Made by a program: the position numbers and the translations under genes. Below are positions 25,018 to 34,193 of a stretch of 45,398 bases of DNA, piece after piece (the stretch's first letter is position 1; each line of letters starts with the position of its first letter). The notes beneath the pieces are model-generated. The model was not told the DNA's origin, searched no databases, and saw only the letters and a list, made by a program, of their open reading frames with translations. Origin of the DNA: an uncultured beta proteobacterium (lineage in GTDB: Bacteria > Pseudomonadota > Gammaproteobacteria > Burkholderiales > Burkholderiaceae_C); the NCBI GenBank assembly GCA_903920695.1, contig CAIXNB010000076.1, positions 1 to 45,398 of the forward strand. Direction: 5' to 3'.

Positions 25018-26816
25018 GGCAGATGCTCCTGGTTCAAGTTGCCTATGGCCATCCGGGCGGCAGCCAGTAGTTCTTCGCGTCCGGCATGGGCCTTTTGCAG
25101 CCAGGCAAATCCTAGGCGCTGCACGAATGGGTGATCGACTGCGTCACTGAACAGGATGACGCAATGAGCCCTGGTCATTTGCAGCAAGGCCCGGCAAAAC
25201 TCTTCGGCCGAGCCCTGCGCCTGCGGGTCGGCGATGATGATCGGCGGCTGCGCCTGCACCAGCAGTGCGCGCGCCTGCTGCAGGTCGGCCACCCCTTGCA
25301 CCGGGCACAGCGGGGTGAGCCAGTCAGCGACGCGTAAACGCGCGTCCAGATCGTTGTCAATGTGCAGCAGCCAGGGAGTGGACACCCGTGCCAAGGCCTG
25401 ATCAAGCGGAAATTCGATCCGAAAGCACGCGCCCTGGCCGGCCACGGAGTCGGCGCCGACCGATCCGCCCATGCGCTCGACCATCATCCGCGTGATGTAC
25501 AAACCCAGGCCGGTCCCGCCCTGGGCGCGGCGGTCCGACGTGTCGGCCTGAGAGAACTTCTCGAACAAGCGGGCGCGAAATTTCGGATCAATGCCGGGGC
25601 CCTGGTCCTGCACGCTGACGCGCAGACGGGTTTGCGACCAGTCCAGGCTCACGTTGACGGTGTCATCCGGAGCCGAGTGTTTGATGGCGTTGGAGAGCAG
25701 GTTGGCCATGACCTGCAGGAAGCGGTCGGCGTCGACGCGTACCGGTGGGCTGCCCGCTGTCAACGCCAGCGCCAAATGCACGCCAGCGCGCTGGGCATAG
25801 CCCTGATTGGCCGTCAGCGCCTCGCGCAGCAGCGAATCCAGGGCCGTGCTGCGCATTTGCAGCACCATCTGCTTGGCTTCCAGCTTGGTCAGGTCCAGGA
25901 TGTCGTCAATCAGGCGGCTCAAGCGCTCGCCGTTGCGCTTGGCGACCTCGGCCAGTGGCAGGGCCGCTTTCGGCAAGGCGCCAGCCGCGCCCGATGCCAG
26001 CAGCCCGAGCGCACCCAGCACCGAAGTCAGCGGGGTACGCAACTCATGGCTGACGGTGGCCAGAAACTCGTCTTTCATGCGCTGGATGTGCTGGCGCTCG
26101 GTGAGGTCGCGGATGACGATGGTGTAGCTCACCTTGTTCGCCTCGTGCCATTGACTGAGCGCAAGTTCGGCCGGAAAAACGCCACCGTCAAAGCGCCGCA
26201 GGGCGAGTTCGCGTTGCGCCAGTAAATCTGCCAGCGGCGCACCCAGAACGGTTTCGCAGTGCTGGCCCGTAAGCGGGCTGGCGCCATCGCCAAAGATACA
26301 CAGCGCGGCCAGATTGCACTCCGATATGTGGCCGTCGCAGTCGAGCGTAATCACAGCGTCCAGAATGTTGTCGTGGATGTCGCGCTGCCGCTGTGCCAGC
26401 ACGGCCAGGCGTGACTGCAGGCCCAACACCCGGGCGTAGTGGCGCAGTTTGGTGTCGAGCAGGGCGACATTGATGGGGCGCACCAGGTAGTCATCGGCGC
26501 CGTGCTGCAAGGCCTGGATGAAGTGCTCATCGCCTTCAAGCGACGAGGTCACGATCACCGGCAACCAGCGCCGCGTCACGAGGGTACGTATTTCCTGCGT
26601 GACATCAAAACCATCCATGTCGGGCATCAGCAGGTCGAGCAAGACCAGATCGGGTGCCTGCTCAAGAACCTGTGCCAGCGTGGCCTTGCCGCTGGCCACG
26701 CCAAAGGCTTCATGCCCGCAGTCGCGCACCAGGGCACACAGATGCAGGCGTGAGGCCTCGATGTCGTCCGCGACCAAAACCCGCAGCACGGGAGCAGAAA
26801 CAGGAAGGGGGTGCAT
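25014..26816 (-). CDS. REC-PAS-histidine kinase with C-terminal receiver-like domain
   Basis: A 600-residue soluble kinase; no membrane segment is visible. An N-terminal receiver (10-130) has Asp61. A PAS domain follows (about 150-240). The HisKA H-box is SHELRTPL with His257. The HATPase domain (about 360-480) has NLLSNAIKHS, DQGPGID and GGTGLGL. The last 110 residues (about 490-600) look like a weakened receiver: LLHIDNDLDA, IIIADPQ, LFSDA, LQKA. Receiver-first kinases usually take input from another regulator. It heads the operon kinase - receiver - HPt - STAS - PP2C and is divergent from the sugar-transferase gene. Confidence 0.88.
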   Translation of the reverse strand: MHPLPVSAPVLRVLVADDIEASRLHLCALVRDCGHEAFGVASGKATLAQVLEQAPDLVLLDLLMPDMDGFDVTQEIRTLVTRRWLPVIVTSSLEGDEHFIQALQHGADDYLVRPINVALLDTKLRHYARVLGLQSRLAVLAQRQRDIHDNILDAVITLDCDGHISECNLAALCIFGDGASPLTGQHCETVLGAPLADLLAQRELALRRFDGGVFPAELALSQWHEANKVSYTIVIRDLTERQHIQRMKDEFLATVSHELRTPLTSVLGALGLLASGAAGALPKAALPLAEVAKRNGERLSRLIDDILDLTKLEAKQMVLQMRSTALDSLLREALTANQGYAQRAGVHLALALTAGSPPVRVDADRFLQVMANLLSNAIKHSAPDDTVNVSLDWSQTRLRVSVQDQGPGIDPKFRARLFEKFSQADTSDRRAQGGTGLGLYITRMMVERMGGSVGADSVAGQGACFRIEFPLDQALARVSTPWLLHIDNDLDARLRVADWLTPLCPVQGVADLQQARALLVQAQPPIIIADPQAQGSAEEFCRALLQMTRAHCVILFSDAVDHPFVQRLGFAWLQKAHAGREELLAAARMAIGNLNQEHLP

Positions 26817-26873
26817 GGAATTTTTGGCCGCGGGCCTCGCTAGCAGGGAAGTGGTAAACAGTTTAACAAGTCG

Positions 26874-26889
26874 TTCACAAAGTTGTCAC
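26874..26889 (+). promoter_or_regulatory. TTCACA-N4-TGTCAC motif in the divergent promoter region
   Basis: TTCACA (26874-26879) and TGTCAC (26884-26889), with the same spacing as upstream of the export gene at 199-214. The second half also lies in a near-palindrome, AGTTGT-C-ACAACT. It sits in the 128-base gap between the divergent histidine kinase (leftward) and sugar transferase (rightward), so one site could serve both. Confidence 0.3.
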
Positions 26890-26944
26890 AACTGAGGGCC
26901 GGCAACGAACTGTAATCAATGCCATCAAACCAACCGAGCGCACC

Positions 26945-27643
26945 ATGTCCAAGCAACAATTCCCAGAAATCAGCGCACCTTTTGCCAACCGGCTGCGCGC
27001 CCGGCGTGACCGGCTTGCCTGGTGGTGGGCCACGCGCCGGTTTTCACTGCTCAAGCGCCTGCTCGACATTGCCCTGGTCTTGCCGGCGCTGCTGCTGCTG
27101 ACCCCGCTGTTCACGCTGATCGCCCTGGCCATCAAGCTTCATGACCGCGGCCCGGTCCTGTTCTGGCAGCAGCGGGTCGGCTTGCACGGCAAGACCTTCC
27201 GCTTCCCCAAATTTCGCTCCATGTGCGTTAACGCCGAAGCGGTGCGTGCCGCCTTGCTGGCCGAAAACCAGCATGGCAGCCAGGGCGTCACGTTCAAGAT
27301 GAAACGCGACCCCCGCATCACCCCGATCGGACGCCTGATCCGCCGCACCAGCATGGATGAGCTGCCGCAGCTCTGGTGCGTTCTGTGTGGCGATATGAGC
27401 CTGGTTGGGCCGCGCCCGCCGCTGCCGGGCGAGGTCAGCCGCTACAGCATGCTCGAACGCGAGCGTTTGTCGGTGACGCCCGGCCTGACCTGCATCTGGC
27501 AAGTCAACGGCCGCTCGGAAATTCCGTTTCCGCAGCAAGTGCGCATGGACATCGACTACATCCAGCAACGCTCCATGGGTGGCGACGTCAGGCTGCTTGC
27601 CAAAACTCTGCCGGCCGTCATCCGTGGCCGCGGTGCCTATTGA
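26945..27643 (+). CDS. Initiating sugar-1-phosphate transferase (monotopic phosphoglycosyl transferase)
   Basis: A 232-residue protein of the bacterial sugar transferase family (short form, like the C-terminal half of WcaJ/WbaP). It would transfer a sugar-1-phosphate from a nucleotide sugar to undecaprenyl phosphate, the first committed step. A membrane re-entrant helix (about 37-64, starting LLKRLLDIALVLP), FRSM near 90, the catalytic pair Asp138-Glu139 in TSMDELPQLW, GDMSLVGPRPPLPGE, and PGLTCIWQVNGRS are all intact. It is followed 15 bases later by the large fusion gene. Confidence 0.92.
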   Translation: MSKQQFPEISAPFANRLRARRDRLAWWWATRRFSLLKRLLDIALVLPALLLLTPLFTLIALAIKLHDRGPVLFWQQRVGLHGKTFRFPKFRSMCVNAEAVRAALLAENQHGSQGVTFKMKRDPRITPIGRLIRRTSMDELPQLWCVLCGDMSLVGPRPPLPGEVSRYSMLERERLSVTPGLTCIWQVNGRSEIPFPQQVRMDIDYIQQRSMGGDVRLLAKTLPAVIRGRGAY

Positions 27644-27658
27644 ACCCCGGGGCCACTC

Positions 27659-30469
27659 ATGACAAACTGGCTGACGCAGACCCCGCACCCGATTGACGAA
27701 CGGGCCGGCAAACCCGACCCCGCCGTGGACCGGCAGTTGCGCCGCATGGACATCGCACTGGCGCTGGTGGTGCTGGTGCCGCTGCTGTTGCCAATGGCGC
27801 TGGCGCTGTTGCTGGGGCGGCGCAGCAGCGTGCAATATGTGGGTTGCTTCAACCAGGTCTTTACGCGCTGGCAGATCCGCTTTCCGGATACCTTTTGGGG
27901 CCGTTTGCTGGCGCGCACCGGTGCCGGCAGCTGGCTGAGCCTGTTCAGCATCCTCAAGGGTGACATGGCCTGGGTTGGTCATAAGCCGATTCCTGCGACC
28001 TCGGGCGCTGACTATCACCCGGCGCTGAGCCAGGTCAGGCCGGGTTTGATCAGCATCTGGGAGATACGCCAGCGCACGGCGGTGGACTTCGGATCGGAGT
28101 TGGAGGCCGACCTTGAATACCTCGGGCGGCGCTGCGTGCGGCACGACTTTGCGCTGTTGCTGCGCGCGCTCCTGGTGCGTTGGATGCCGCTGCCTAGCCA
28201 GAATGCGCAGGCGCGTATCTGCGTCGGTGACGTCTCGTTCGACAACGTCAACATGGAACAGGCTGTGCAGCGGATTTCACAGATGCTCGATGGCACGCAG
28301 GCGCAGCAGGTGAGTTTTGTGAATCCCGCCTGCGTCAATATTGCATCGCGCGACCGTGGCTATCGCCGTCTGCTCGGGCGCTCCGCACTGGTGCTGCCTG
28401 ATGGCATTGGCATCAAGATCGCGGCCGATTTGCTCGGTCTGTCGCTCAAGCAGAATGTCAACGGCACGGACCTCTTTCCGCGCCTGTGCGAAATGTTTGA
28501 GCGACGCGACGCGCGTCTCTTTTTGCTCGGTGGTCAGCCTGGCGTGGCCGAGCGCGTAGCCGAAGAGGTGCGGGGCCGCTGGCCCAGGCTGCGCATCGTT
28601 GGCGTGCGCGACGGCTTTTTTTCAGTGGCCCAGGAAGGCGAGGTGGCAGCGCAGGTTAGCGCCAGTGGCGCCGATGTGGTGCTGGTGGCACGCGGCGTGC
28701 CGATGCAGGATGTGTTCATCGACCGGCATCTGCACCAGCTTGGGGTCAAGGTGGCGATCGGGGTCGGTGGCCTGTTTGACTTTGTTTCGGGACGCATCAA
28801 CCGAGCGCCAACCTGGATGCGCGACAGTGGCCTGGAATGGATTTACCGTCTACTGCAGGAGCCCTCGCGCATGTGGCGTCGTTACCTGCTTGGCAATTTC
28901 ACTTTTCTGGGCCGCATCCTCATGCAGCGCATGGGCTTGCGCCGCAGTGCCAATGATGCGCTGAGCGAGCCAGCCGTGGCCGAGTCCACGATAGCGGTCA
29001 ATCCGGCTGATTTGCGCTGCGTTCTGTTCGCCACTGCGAACGCGCCCCAGGATGTGCCGGTTGACGGTGATTTTCCGGCTGCCTTGCTGCCTTTGGGTTG
29101 GAGCACCTTTGTTGAGCGCGCAATTGAACAACTCGCCAGTCAGGGGCTGCGCCATATTGATCTGGTCGTGAGTTCGCGTCCGGAGGCATTGCGCCGGGCA
29201 CTGGGCATGGGCGAGCGCTGGGGCGTGCAGTTGCGCTGGCATCTGGCCAAGGACGCTGCCACCCCTTACGCAGTGCTGCGGTCGATGGGCCTGGCCACAC
29301 AGCAGCGCGTATTGCTGGGTCACGCTCACCGATTGATCGCCGATCACGTACTGTCGGAATTGATTGCGCACGATCAAATGGTCACCATTGACCGCCGGCA
29401 GGCGGGTGTTGTCTGGGCTGGATGGGGGAGTGCCACGGCTGGCCTGGTATGCGCACAGTCCTTGCACAACGACGAATCGGCCATGGGGGCCTACCTGTGC
29501 AGTCTGACGCCCGATCTGCAACTGCGCAATGCCAGCGAGTTAGTGCGGGTTGACAATGCCGCCGATCTGCTGCGGGCACAACACTTCACGATGAGCGACG
29601 CAGCCTTGCTCCAGCTTCCTGCCACCTGGTTGCAGACCGACTGGGGCGCCCACAGCCCGGACGCTGTGGTCCAGAACGGCGCCCAGATCAGCCGGCCGAC
29701 ACTGATCGGGCCTGGCTGTTTTGTGGCGGCTGGCGCCAAACTGGGCCCGGGCACGGTGTTGACGCGCGATGTGGTGGTGTCAAATGGCGCCACGGTGGTA
29801 AACAGCCTGGTGTTGCCACAGACTTTTATTGGTCAAGGCCTGGAACTTGACCAGACCCTGGTCAATGGACGCAGCGTTCAGCACCTGCAACTGGAAGTGC
29901 GAACGGTGTTGCCGGCATCGGACGGGCTTTTGCTCGATTTGAAACCGAAGGGACATCGCGCGGCAAACTGGTTTTCGCGCGGGGTTGCGGCAATCGTCTG
30001 CCTTGCCTTTTTGCCTTGGCTAGTGATCGACACCGGTATTCGCCGTGCCCGTGGCCTGCCCTTGCGTTGGCGCATGCGCCTGGTGGCGCTCGGTCGTGAT
30101 ACGGACAGCGGCGAGATTCGTTTGCAAACGCTGCGCTGCGCGCGTTCAAGCGGGCCTGGCATGGCGTCGATGCTGGCGCATTATGGCGAGTGGCTGGATG
30201 TGCTGGCGGGCTACAGAAGCTGGTTCGGCTCGCGCCCGCGCAGCCAGTCCGAATGGTATGCGCTGGGGCGCGACTGGCAACTGCTGTTGGCCAGAACGCC
30301 GGTCGGCTGTCTGCACGCACCGGCATGGGTGGAAGGCGAGGGCGAAAGCCGGGAAGCGCGGGCGGCAGCCGATGTGTTCTTCGCTGTCAGTCAAAGCCTT
30401 GCCCTGCGAATGCGCATTGTTGTTGCACTGCTACGGGGCGCTTTGGCAGCGAATGTTAAAGTTGGCTGA
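27659..30469 (+). CDS. Five-module fusion: PGT-like / WecG-TagA GT26 / nucleotidyltransferase-like / LbH / PGT-like
   Basis: A 936-residue protein. Module 1 (25-175) resembles the preceding sugar transferase (membrane helix, ILKGDMAWVGHKP, VRPGLISIWEI), but the catalytic Asp-Glu is replaced by GAGSW. Module 2 (185-425) is a WecG/TagA/CpsF GT26 domain with VSFVNPACVNIA, LPDGIGI (Asp248), NGTDLFPRL and FLLGGQPG. Module 3 (450-640) resembles a sugar nucleotidyltransferase but lacks GGxGTR. Module 4 (670-745) is a hexapeptide beta-helix segment. Module 5 (765-930) again resembles the phosphoglycosyl transferase fold (hydrophobic helix 773-792, GSRPRSQSEWYALG), without a catalytic pair. The GT26 domain is the likely active part: addition of a second sugar to the lipid-linked first. 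Confidence 0.82.
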   Translation: MTNWLTQTPHPIDERAGKPDPAVDRQLRRMDIALALVVLVPLLLPMALALLLGRRSSVQYVGCFNQVFTRWQIRFPDTFWGRLLARTGAGSWLSLFSILKGDMAWVGHKPIPATSGADYHPALSQVRPGLISIWEIRQRTAVDFGSELEADLEYLGRRCVRHDFALLLRALLVRWMPLPSQNAQARICVGDVSFDNVNMEQAVQRISQMLDGTQAQQVSFVNPACVNIASRDRGYRRLLGRSALVLPDGIGIKIAADLLGLSLKQNVNGTDLFPRLCEMFERRDARLFLLGGQPGVAERVAEEVRGRWPRLRIVGVRDGFFSVAQEGEVAAQVSASGADVVLVARGVPMQDVFIDRHLHQLGVKVAIGVGGLFDFVSGRINRAPTWMRDSGLEWIYRLLQEPSRMWRRYLLGNFTFLGRILMQRMGLRRSANDALSEPAVAESTIAVNPADLRCVLFATANAPQDVPVDGDFPAALLPLGWSTFVERAIEQLASQGLRHIDLVVSSRPEALRRALGMGERWGVQLRWHLAKDAATPYAVLRSMGLATQQRVLLGHAHRLIADHVLSELIAHDQMVTIDRRQAGVVWAGWGSATAGLVCAQSLHNDESAMGAYLCSLTPDLQLRNASELVRVDNAADLLRAQHFTMSDAALLQLPATWLQTDWGAHSPDAVVQNGAQISRPTLIGPGCFVAAGAKLGPGTVLTRDVVVSNGATVVNSLVLPQTFIGQGLELDQTLVNGRSVQHLQLEVRTVLPASDGLLLDLKPKGHRAANWFSRGVAAIVCLAFLPWLVIDTGIRRARGLPLRWRMRLVALGRDTDSGEIRLQTLRCARSSGPGMASMLAHYGEWLDVLAGYRSWFGSRPRSQSEWYALGRDWQLLLARTPVGCLHAPAWVEGEGESREARAAADVFFAVSQSLALRMRIVVALLRGALAANVKVG

Positions 30470-30587
30470 GTCCCTTCGTCTCCACTGGGCTTGGGGACGA
30501 CCGGTTCCGTAGACGCATCGACCCGACAGGCAAGGGCGAACCGGAGTTTTCAATTGATGTCTGCACGCGCTTGCACCACGCTACACC

Positions 30588-33500
30588 ATGAGTATCAGGC
30601 CTGAATTGCGCCAGCGGCTGGACGCGGCGGTTCCGCTGTTGGCCTTCCTGTTGTCGCTGAGTTTGTTTGTCGCGATTGCGCTTTGGCGGGCCCATGATAT
30701 TCGCGACCAAGCCCAGGTTGAAGTCCAGCATGCCAGTGAACGGCTGGCCACTGAAATCGAGCAACGCCTGAAGATCCCGATTTCCGGCCTGAATGGTGCC
30801 AGGGGTGTGTTTGCCCATGACAACAAGCTCAACCGCGCCGAGTTTGGATCCTACGTTGCATCGCGTGATATGGCGGGCGAGTTTCCCGGTGTGCGCGGTT
30901 TCGCCTTGATTGCGCGCGTGCCGCGTTCGGAAATGAGCGCCTTTGTGGCTGCCGAGCGCGCTGACGGCGCGCCTGATTTCGCCATTCATCCAGCCGAAGC
31001 GACTGACCAGGCCGATTTGTTCGTCGTCAGGTTCATCGAGCCGGTGGCAAGCAACGCCGGAGTGCAGGGACTGAACAACCCCGACCCGTTGCGCCGCAGC
31101 GCCATCCAGCAGGCCATAGACAGTGGTGAAACCACCATGAGTGCGGCCATCACGCTGACACAGGACGAGCGGCAATCTCCGGGTACGCTGTTGCTGGTGC
31201 CGGTTTACGCCAGAGGCGCGAACCCCGTTAACGTGACCGAGCGACGCGCCAGTTTGCTCGGGGTCTTGGCTTCGCCCATCGTGTTGGAGGAGTTGCTCCA
31301 TGGGCTGCCCGGCATGAGCGCTGCGCAGTTCCAGATCAAGCTCTTTGACGCTGCTGCTTCGGTGTCTGGCGTCAGTGTGTTTTTCGATTCCGCCCGAACG
31401 GGCACTTCGCCGCTTGCATCCAGCCCGCAATACACGGCACGCCAGTCGCTGCCGCTGTACGGCCGCGAATTGGTGCTACGGGTCGATTCCCTGCCGGGCT
31501 TCGAAGCCGCGCTCGACCGTGTCACACCATGGGCCATCGTGTTCGCGGGTGCCACCATAAGTGCCTTGCTGGGCGCCTATCTGCGCCGGCGCATTCAGCA
31601 GCATGCCCTGGTGCTGGCAAAGGTTGCACAGCGCACACGGGAGCTTGCCCGTGAGCATGAGCGCATGCGCAACATTCTGGAAACCGCCACCGACGGTATC
31701 TATCTCCTGGACGCAAGCGGCCTGTTGATTGAATCCAACCCGGCATTCCTGCGCATGCTGGGTCGGGATTTATCGGCCATCGGGAAGTTGCGGGTCACCG
31801 ACTGGGACGCGCAGCTCGACCAGGCCAGCATCCGTCAAGTCATGGAGACCTTGGTCAACACACAGACAAGCGTCGTTTTCGAAAGTCAGAACCGGCGCAG
31901 CGATGGCAGCGTGATGGACGTCGAAATCAACGCGCGCGGTCTCCTGGTTGACGATCAAAGAATGATTTATTGTGCCGCTCGTGACATCACACAGCGCAAG
32001 CGCAGCGCTGCCGCACTGCGCGAAGGCCATGACATCCTGCAAAGCATTCTGGCCGCGACGCCCGATGGCTACTGGCAAATTGATGACGCAGGCACACTGC
32101 TGGATGTGAATCCAAGGTATTGCGAGTTGTCAGGCTACACGCGAGAAGAGTTGCTGCAGACACCGCTGATGCAACTGGTGGTGGTGGAAAGCGTCAAGGT
32201 CATTGTTGAGCGCCGTCAACGTGCCATCGCCAGCGGGCATTCCGAGTATGAATCAAGCCATCGGCGCAAGGACGGCTCGATCTGGGATGTCGAGGTCAGT
32301 GTCATCTATCGCCCTATGGCTGGCGGTCAGTACTTCGCGTTTTTTCGCGACATCACCGAACGCAAGCGCATCAAGGCACAGATCAACCAGGCCGAGGCCC
32401 TGCTGCGCACCGCGATCAACACCATCGACGAAGCGTTTGTGATCTACGATCCGAATGATCGCCTGGTTCTGTGCAACGAGAAATACCGCGAACTCTATGC
32501 CGGCATCGCGCATCTGATCGTGCCCGGCGTCCCGTTTGAAACACTGATCCGGGCCGGCGCTCGGCAGGGTCAATACCTCGATGCGATCGGACGTGAGGAA
32601 GAGTGGGTCAAAGATCGCCTGGCTGAACACCATGCCGGCAACATTTCCGTCATTCGACGCCATCAAAGCGGCCGGATTCTGCGCGTGGTTGATCGCCGGA
32701 CGCCTGACGGTCACCTCATCGGGTTCCGGGTCGACGTGACCGACCTGCAGCAGGCCAGGGAAGCGGCTGAAGCCGCCAGTCTGGCGAAAAGCCAGTTTCT
32801 GACAACCATGAGCCATGAGGTTCGCACCCCGATGAACGGGATTCTGGGCATGGCCCAGGTGCTGTTGCTGCCGTCTGTATCGGAAGCGCAGCGCCTCGAC
32901 TACGCGCGCACGATTTTGAATTCGGGCCAGACCCTGCTCAAACTGCTCAACGACATTCTGGACCTGGCCAAGATCGAGGCCGGAAAGGTTGAAATCGAAA
33001 CGATTGAGATGGACCCGGCGCAATTGATCGCGCAAACCCAGGACTTGTTTGGCGCCGCCGCCGCCGCCAAGGGTTTGAAGGTCGACTCAGAGTGGCTGGG
33101 CGCCACGGCACATTACCGGGGCGACCCGCACCGCTTGACGCAGATGCTCTCGAATTTGATCAGCAATGCCATCAAGTTCACCGAACAGGGCCGTATCCGC
33201 GTACAGGCGCGAGAAACAGGCAGCGTTGGTGACGACGCCACTCTGGAGTTTTCGGTTAGCGACAGTGGCATCGGTATTGCAAAGGACAAGCTCAAACTGC
33301 TGTTTCAGACTTTCTCGCAAGTTGACAGCTCCAACTCGCGCCAGTTCGGTGGTACCGGACTCGGCTTGTCGATTGTGCGCACACTGGCCCATTTAATGGG
33401 TGGCGAGGCCGGTGTTGAGAGCGAGTTGGGACGGGGTTCGCGTTTCTGGTTTCGCATCCAGGCCAGGCGACTGGCGCCGACGCCGCTGGACATGTCAAGC

Positions 33501-34193
33501 TTGCCGCCGACGGCGTTGGCAGCCGAGCCGGTCAATAGCTACCCCTCGGCACGCGTGCTGCTGGTTGAGGACAACGCAGTGCATCGACGCCTGGTCGAGG
33601 TGCTGTTAACCCAGCTTGGCGTGCATGTTGTTCTGGTCGAGGACGGTCAGCAGGGCCTTGATGCCATCCTGCACGGCGAGACGGCAACTGTTGTCCTGAT
33701 GGACCTGAACATGCCGCACCTGGACGGCTACGCTGCCACCGAAAAAATCCGCCAGTGGGAACAGCAGACCGGCCAGAGCCGGCGCGCCATCGTGGCACTG
33801 ACGGCGCATGCCTACGCAGAAGATCGCCAGCGCTGCATGGATGCCGGTATGGACGAGGTGCTGACCAAGCCGGTGTCTTTTGACACGCTCAAGGACCTGC
33901 TGGCACGCCGCTTGCCAGCCCGCCCATTGGCCGTGCCAAGTCCGGCATACCAGGCAATCGACGTGCAGCGGGTGCTGGCCCTGATGGGTGAGTTGATTCC
34001 CCTGCTTGAAGACATTGACTTCGAAGCCATTTCCCGCTGCAAGGAATTGCAGGCCTTGCTTGCCGGGACTGAACTGGCCGGTGAATTCTTGCCGGTGGTT
34101 GGCGCGCTGCAAGACTTCCTATTTGACGCGGCGCTGTGTGATCTGCGCAAAATCATGGCCAACCCATCATGGCAAGGAGACCCGCATGGCTGA
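30588..34193 (+). CDS. CHASE-PAS hybrid histidine kinase
   Basis: A 1201-residue membrane sensor. TM1 is at about 15-33, a periplasmic CHASE domain spans about 65-265, and TM2 is at about 308-326. Three PAS domains follow (about 355-470, 480-595, 605-720), with ITQRKR- and ITERKR-type ends. HisKA has MSHEVRTPMNG (His743). The HATPase domain (about 855-970) has NLISNAIKF, DSGIGI and GGTGLGL. A C-terminal receiver has VLLVEDN and Asp1039 in LMDLNMP. It overlaps the REC-PP2C gene by eight bases, so that protein is a probable output. CHASE domains sense small external ligands; which one is unknown. The gap 30470-30587 before it holds no gene. Confidence 0.9.
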   Translation: MSIRPELRQRLDAAVPLLAFLLSLSLFVAIALWRAHDIRDQAQVEVQHASERLATEIEQRLKIPISGLNGARGVFAHDNKLNRAEFGSYVASRDMAGEFPGVRGFALIARVPRSEMSAFVAAERADGAPDFAIHPAEATDQADLFVVRFIEPVASNAGVQGLNNPDPLRRSAIQQAIDSGETTMSAAITLTQDERQSPGTLLLVPVYARGANPVNVTERRASLLGVLASPIVLEELLHGLPGMSAAQFQIKLFDAAASVSGVSVFFDSARTGTSPLASSPQYTARQSLPLYGRELVLRVDSLPGFEAALDRVTPWAIVFAGATISALLGAYLRRRIQQHALVLAKVAQRTRELAREHERMRNILETATDGIYLLDASGLLIESNPAFLRMLGRDLSAIGKLRVTDWDAQLDQASIRQVMETLVNTQTSVVFESQNRRSDGSVMDVEINARGLLVDDQRMIYCAARDITQRKRSAAALREGHDILQSILAATPDGYWQIDDAGTLLDVNPRYCELSGYTREELLQTPLMQLVVVESVKVIVERRQRAIASGHSEYESSHRRKDGSIWDVEVSVIYRPMAGGQYFAFFRDITERKRIKAQINQAEALLRTAINTIDEAFVIYDPNDRLVLCNEKYRELYAGIAHLIVPGVPFETLIRAGARQGQYLDAIGREEEWVKDRLAEHHAGNISVIRRHQSGRILRVVDRRTPDGHLIGFRVDVTDLQQAREAAEAASLAKSQFLTTMSHEVRTPMNGILGMAQVLLLPSVSEAQRLDYARTILNSGQTLLKLLNDILDLAKIEAGKVEIETIEMDPAQLIAQTQDLFGAAAAAKGLKVDSEWLGATAHYRGDPHRLTQMLSNLISNAIKFTEQGRIRVQARETGSVGDDATLEFSVSDSGIGIAKDKLKLLFQTFSQVDSSNSRQFGGTGLGLSIVRTLAHLMGGEAGVESELGRGSRFWFRIQARRLAPTPLDMSSLPPTALAAEPVNSYPSARVLLVEDNAVHRRLVEVLLTQLGVHVVLVEDGQQGLDAILHGETATVVLMDLNMPHLDGYAATEKIRQWEQQTGQSRRAIVALTAHAYAEDRQRCMDAGMDEVLTKPVSFDTLKDLLARRLPARPLAVPSPAYQAIDVQRVLALMGELIPLLEDIDFEAISRCKELQALLAGTELAGEFLPVVGALQDFLFDAALCDLRKIMANPSWQGDPHG

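Noticed and set aside
30477..30499. Hairpin CGTCTCC / GGGGACG after the 936-residue fusion gene
   Set aside because: The stem has only seven pairs (one G-U) and no T tract follows, so a terminator call is not supported.
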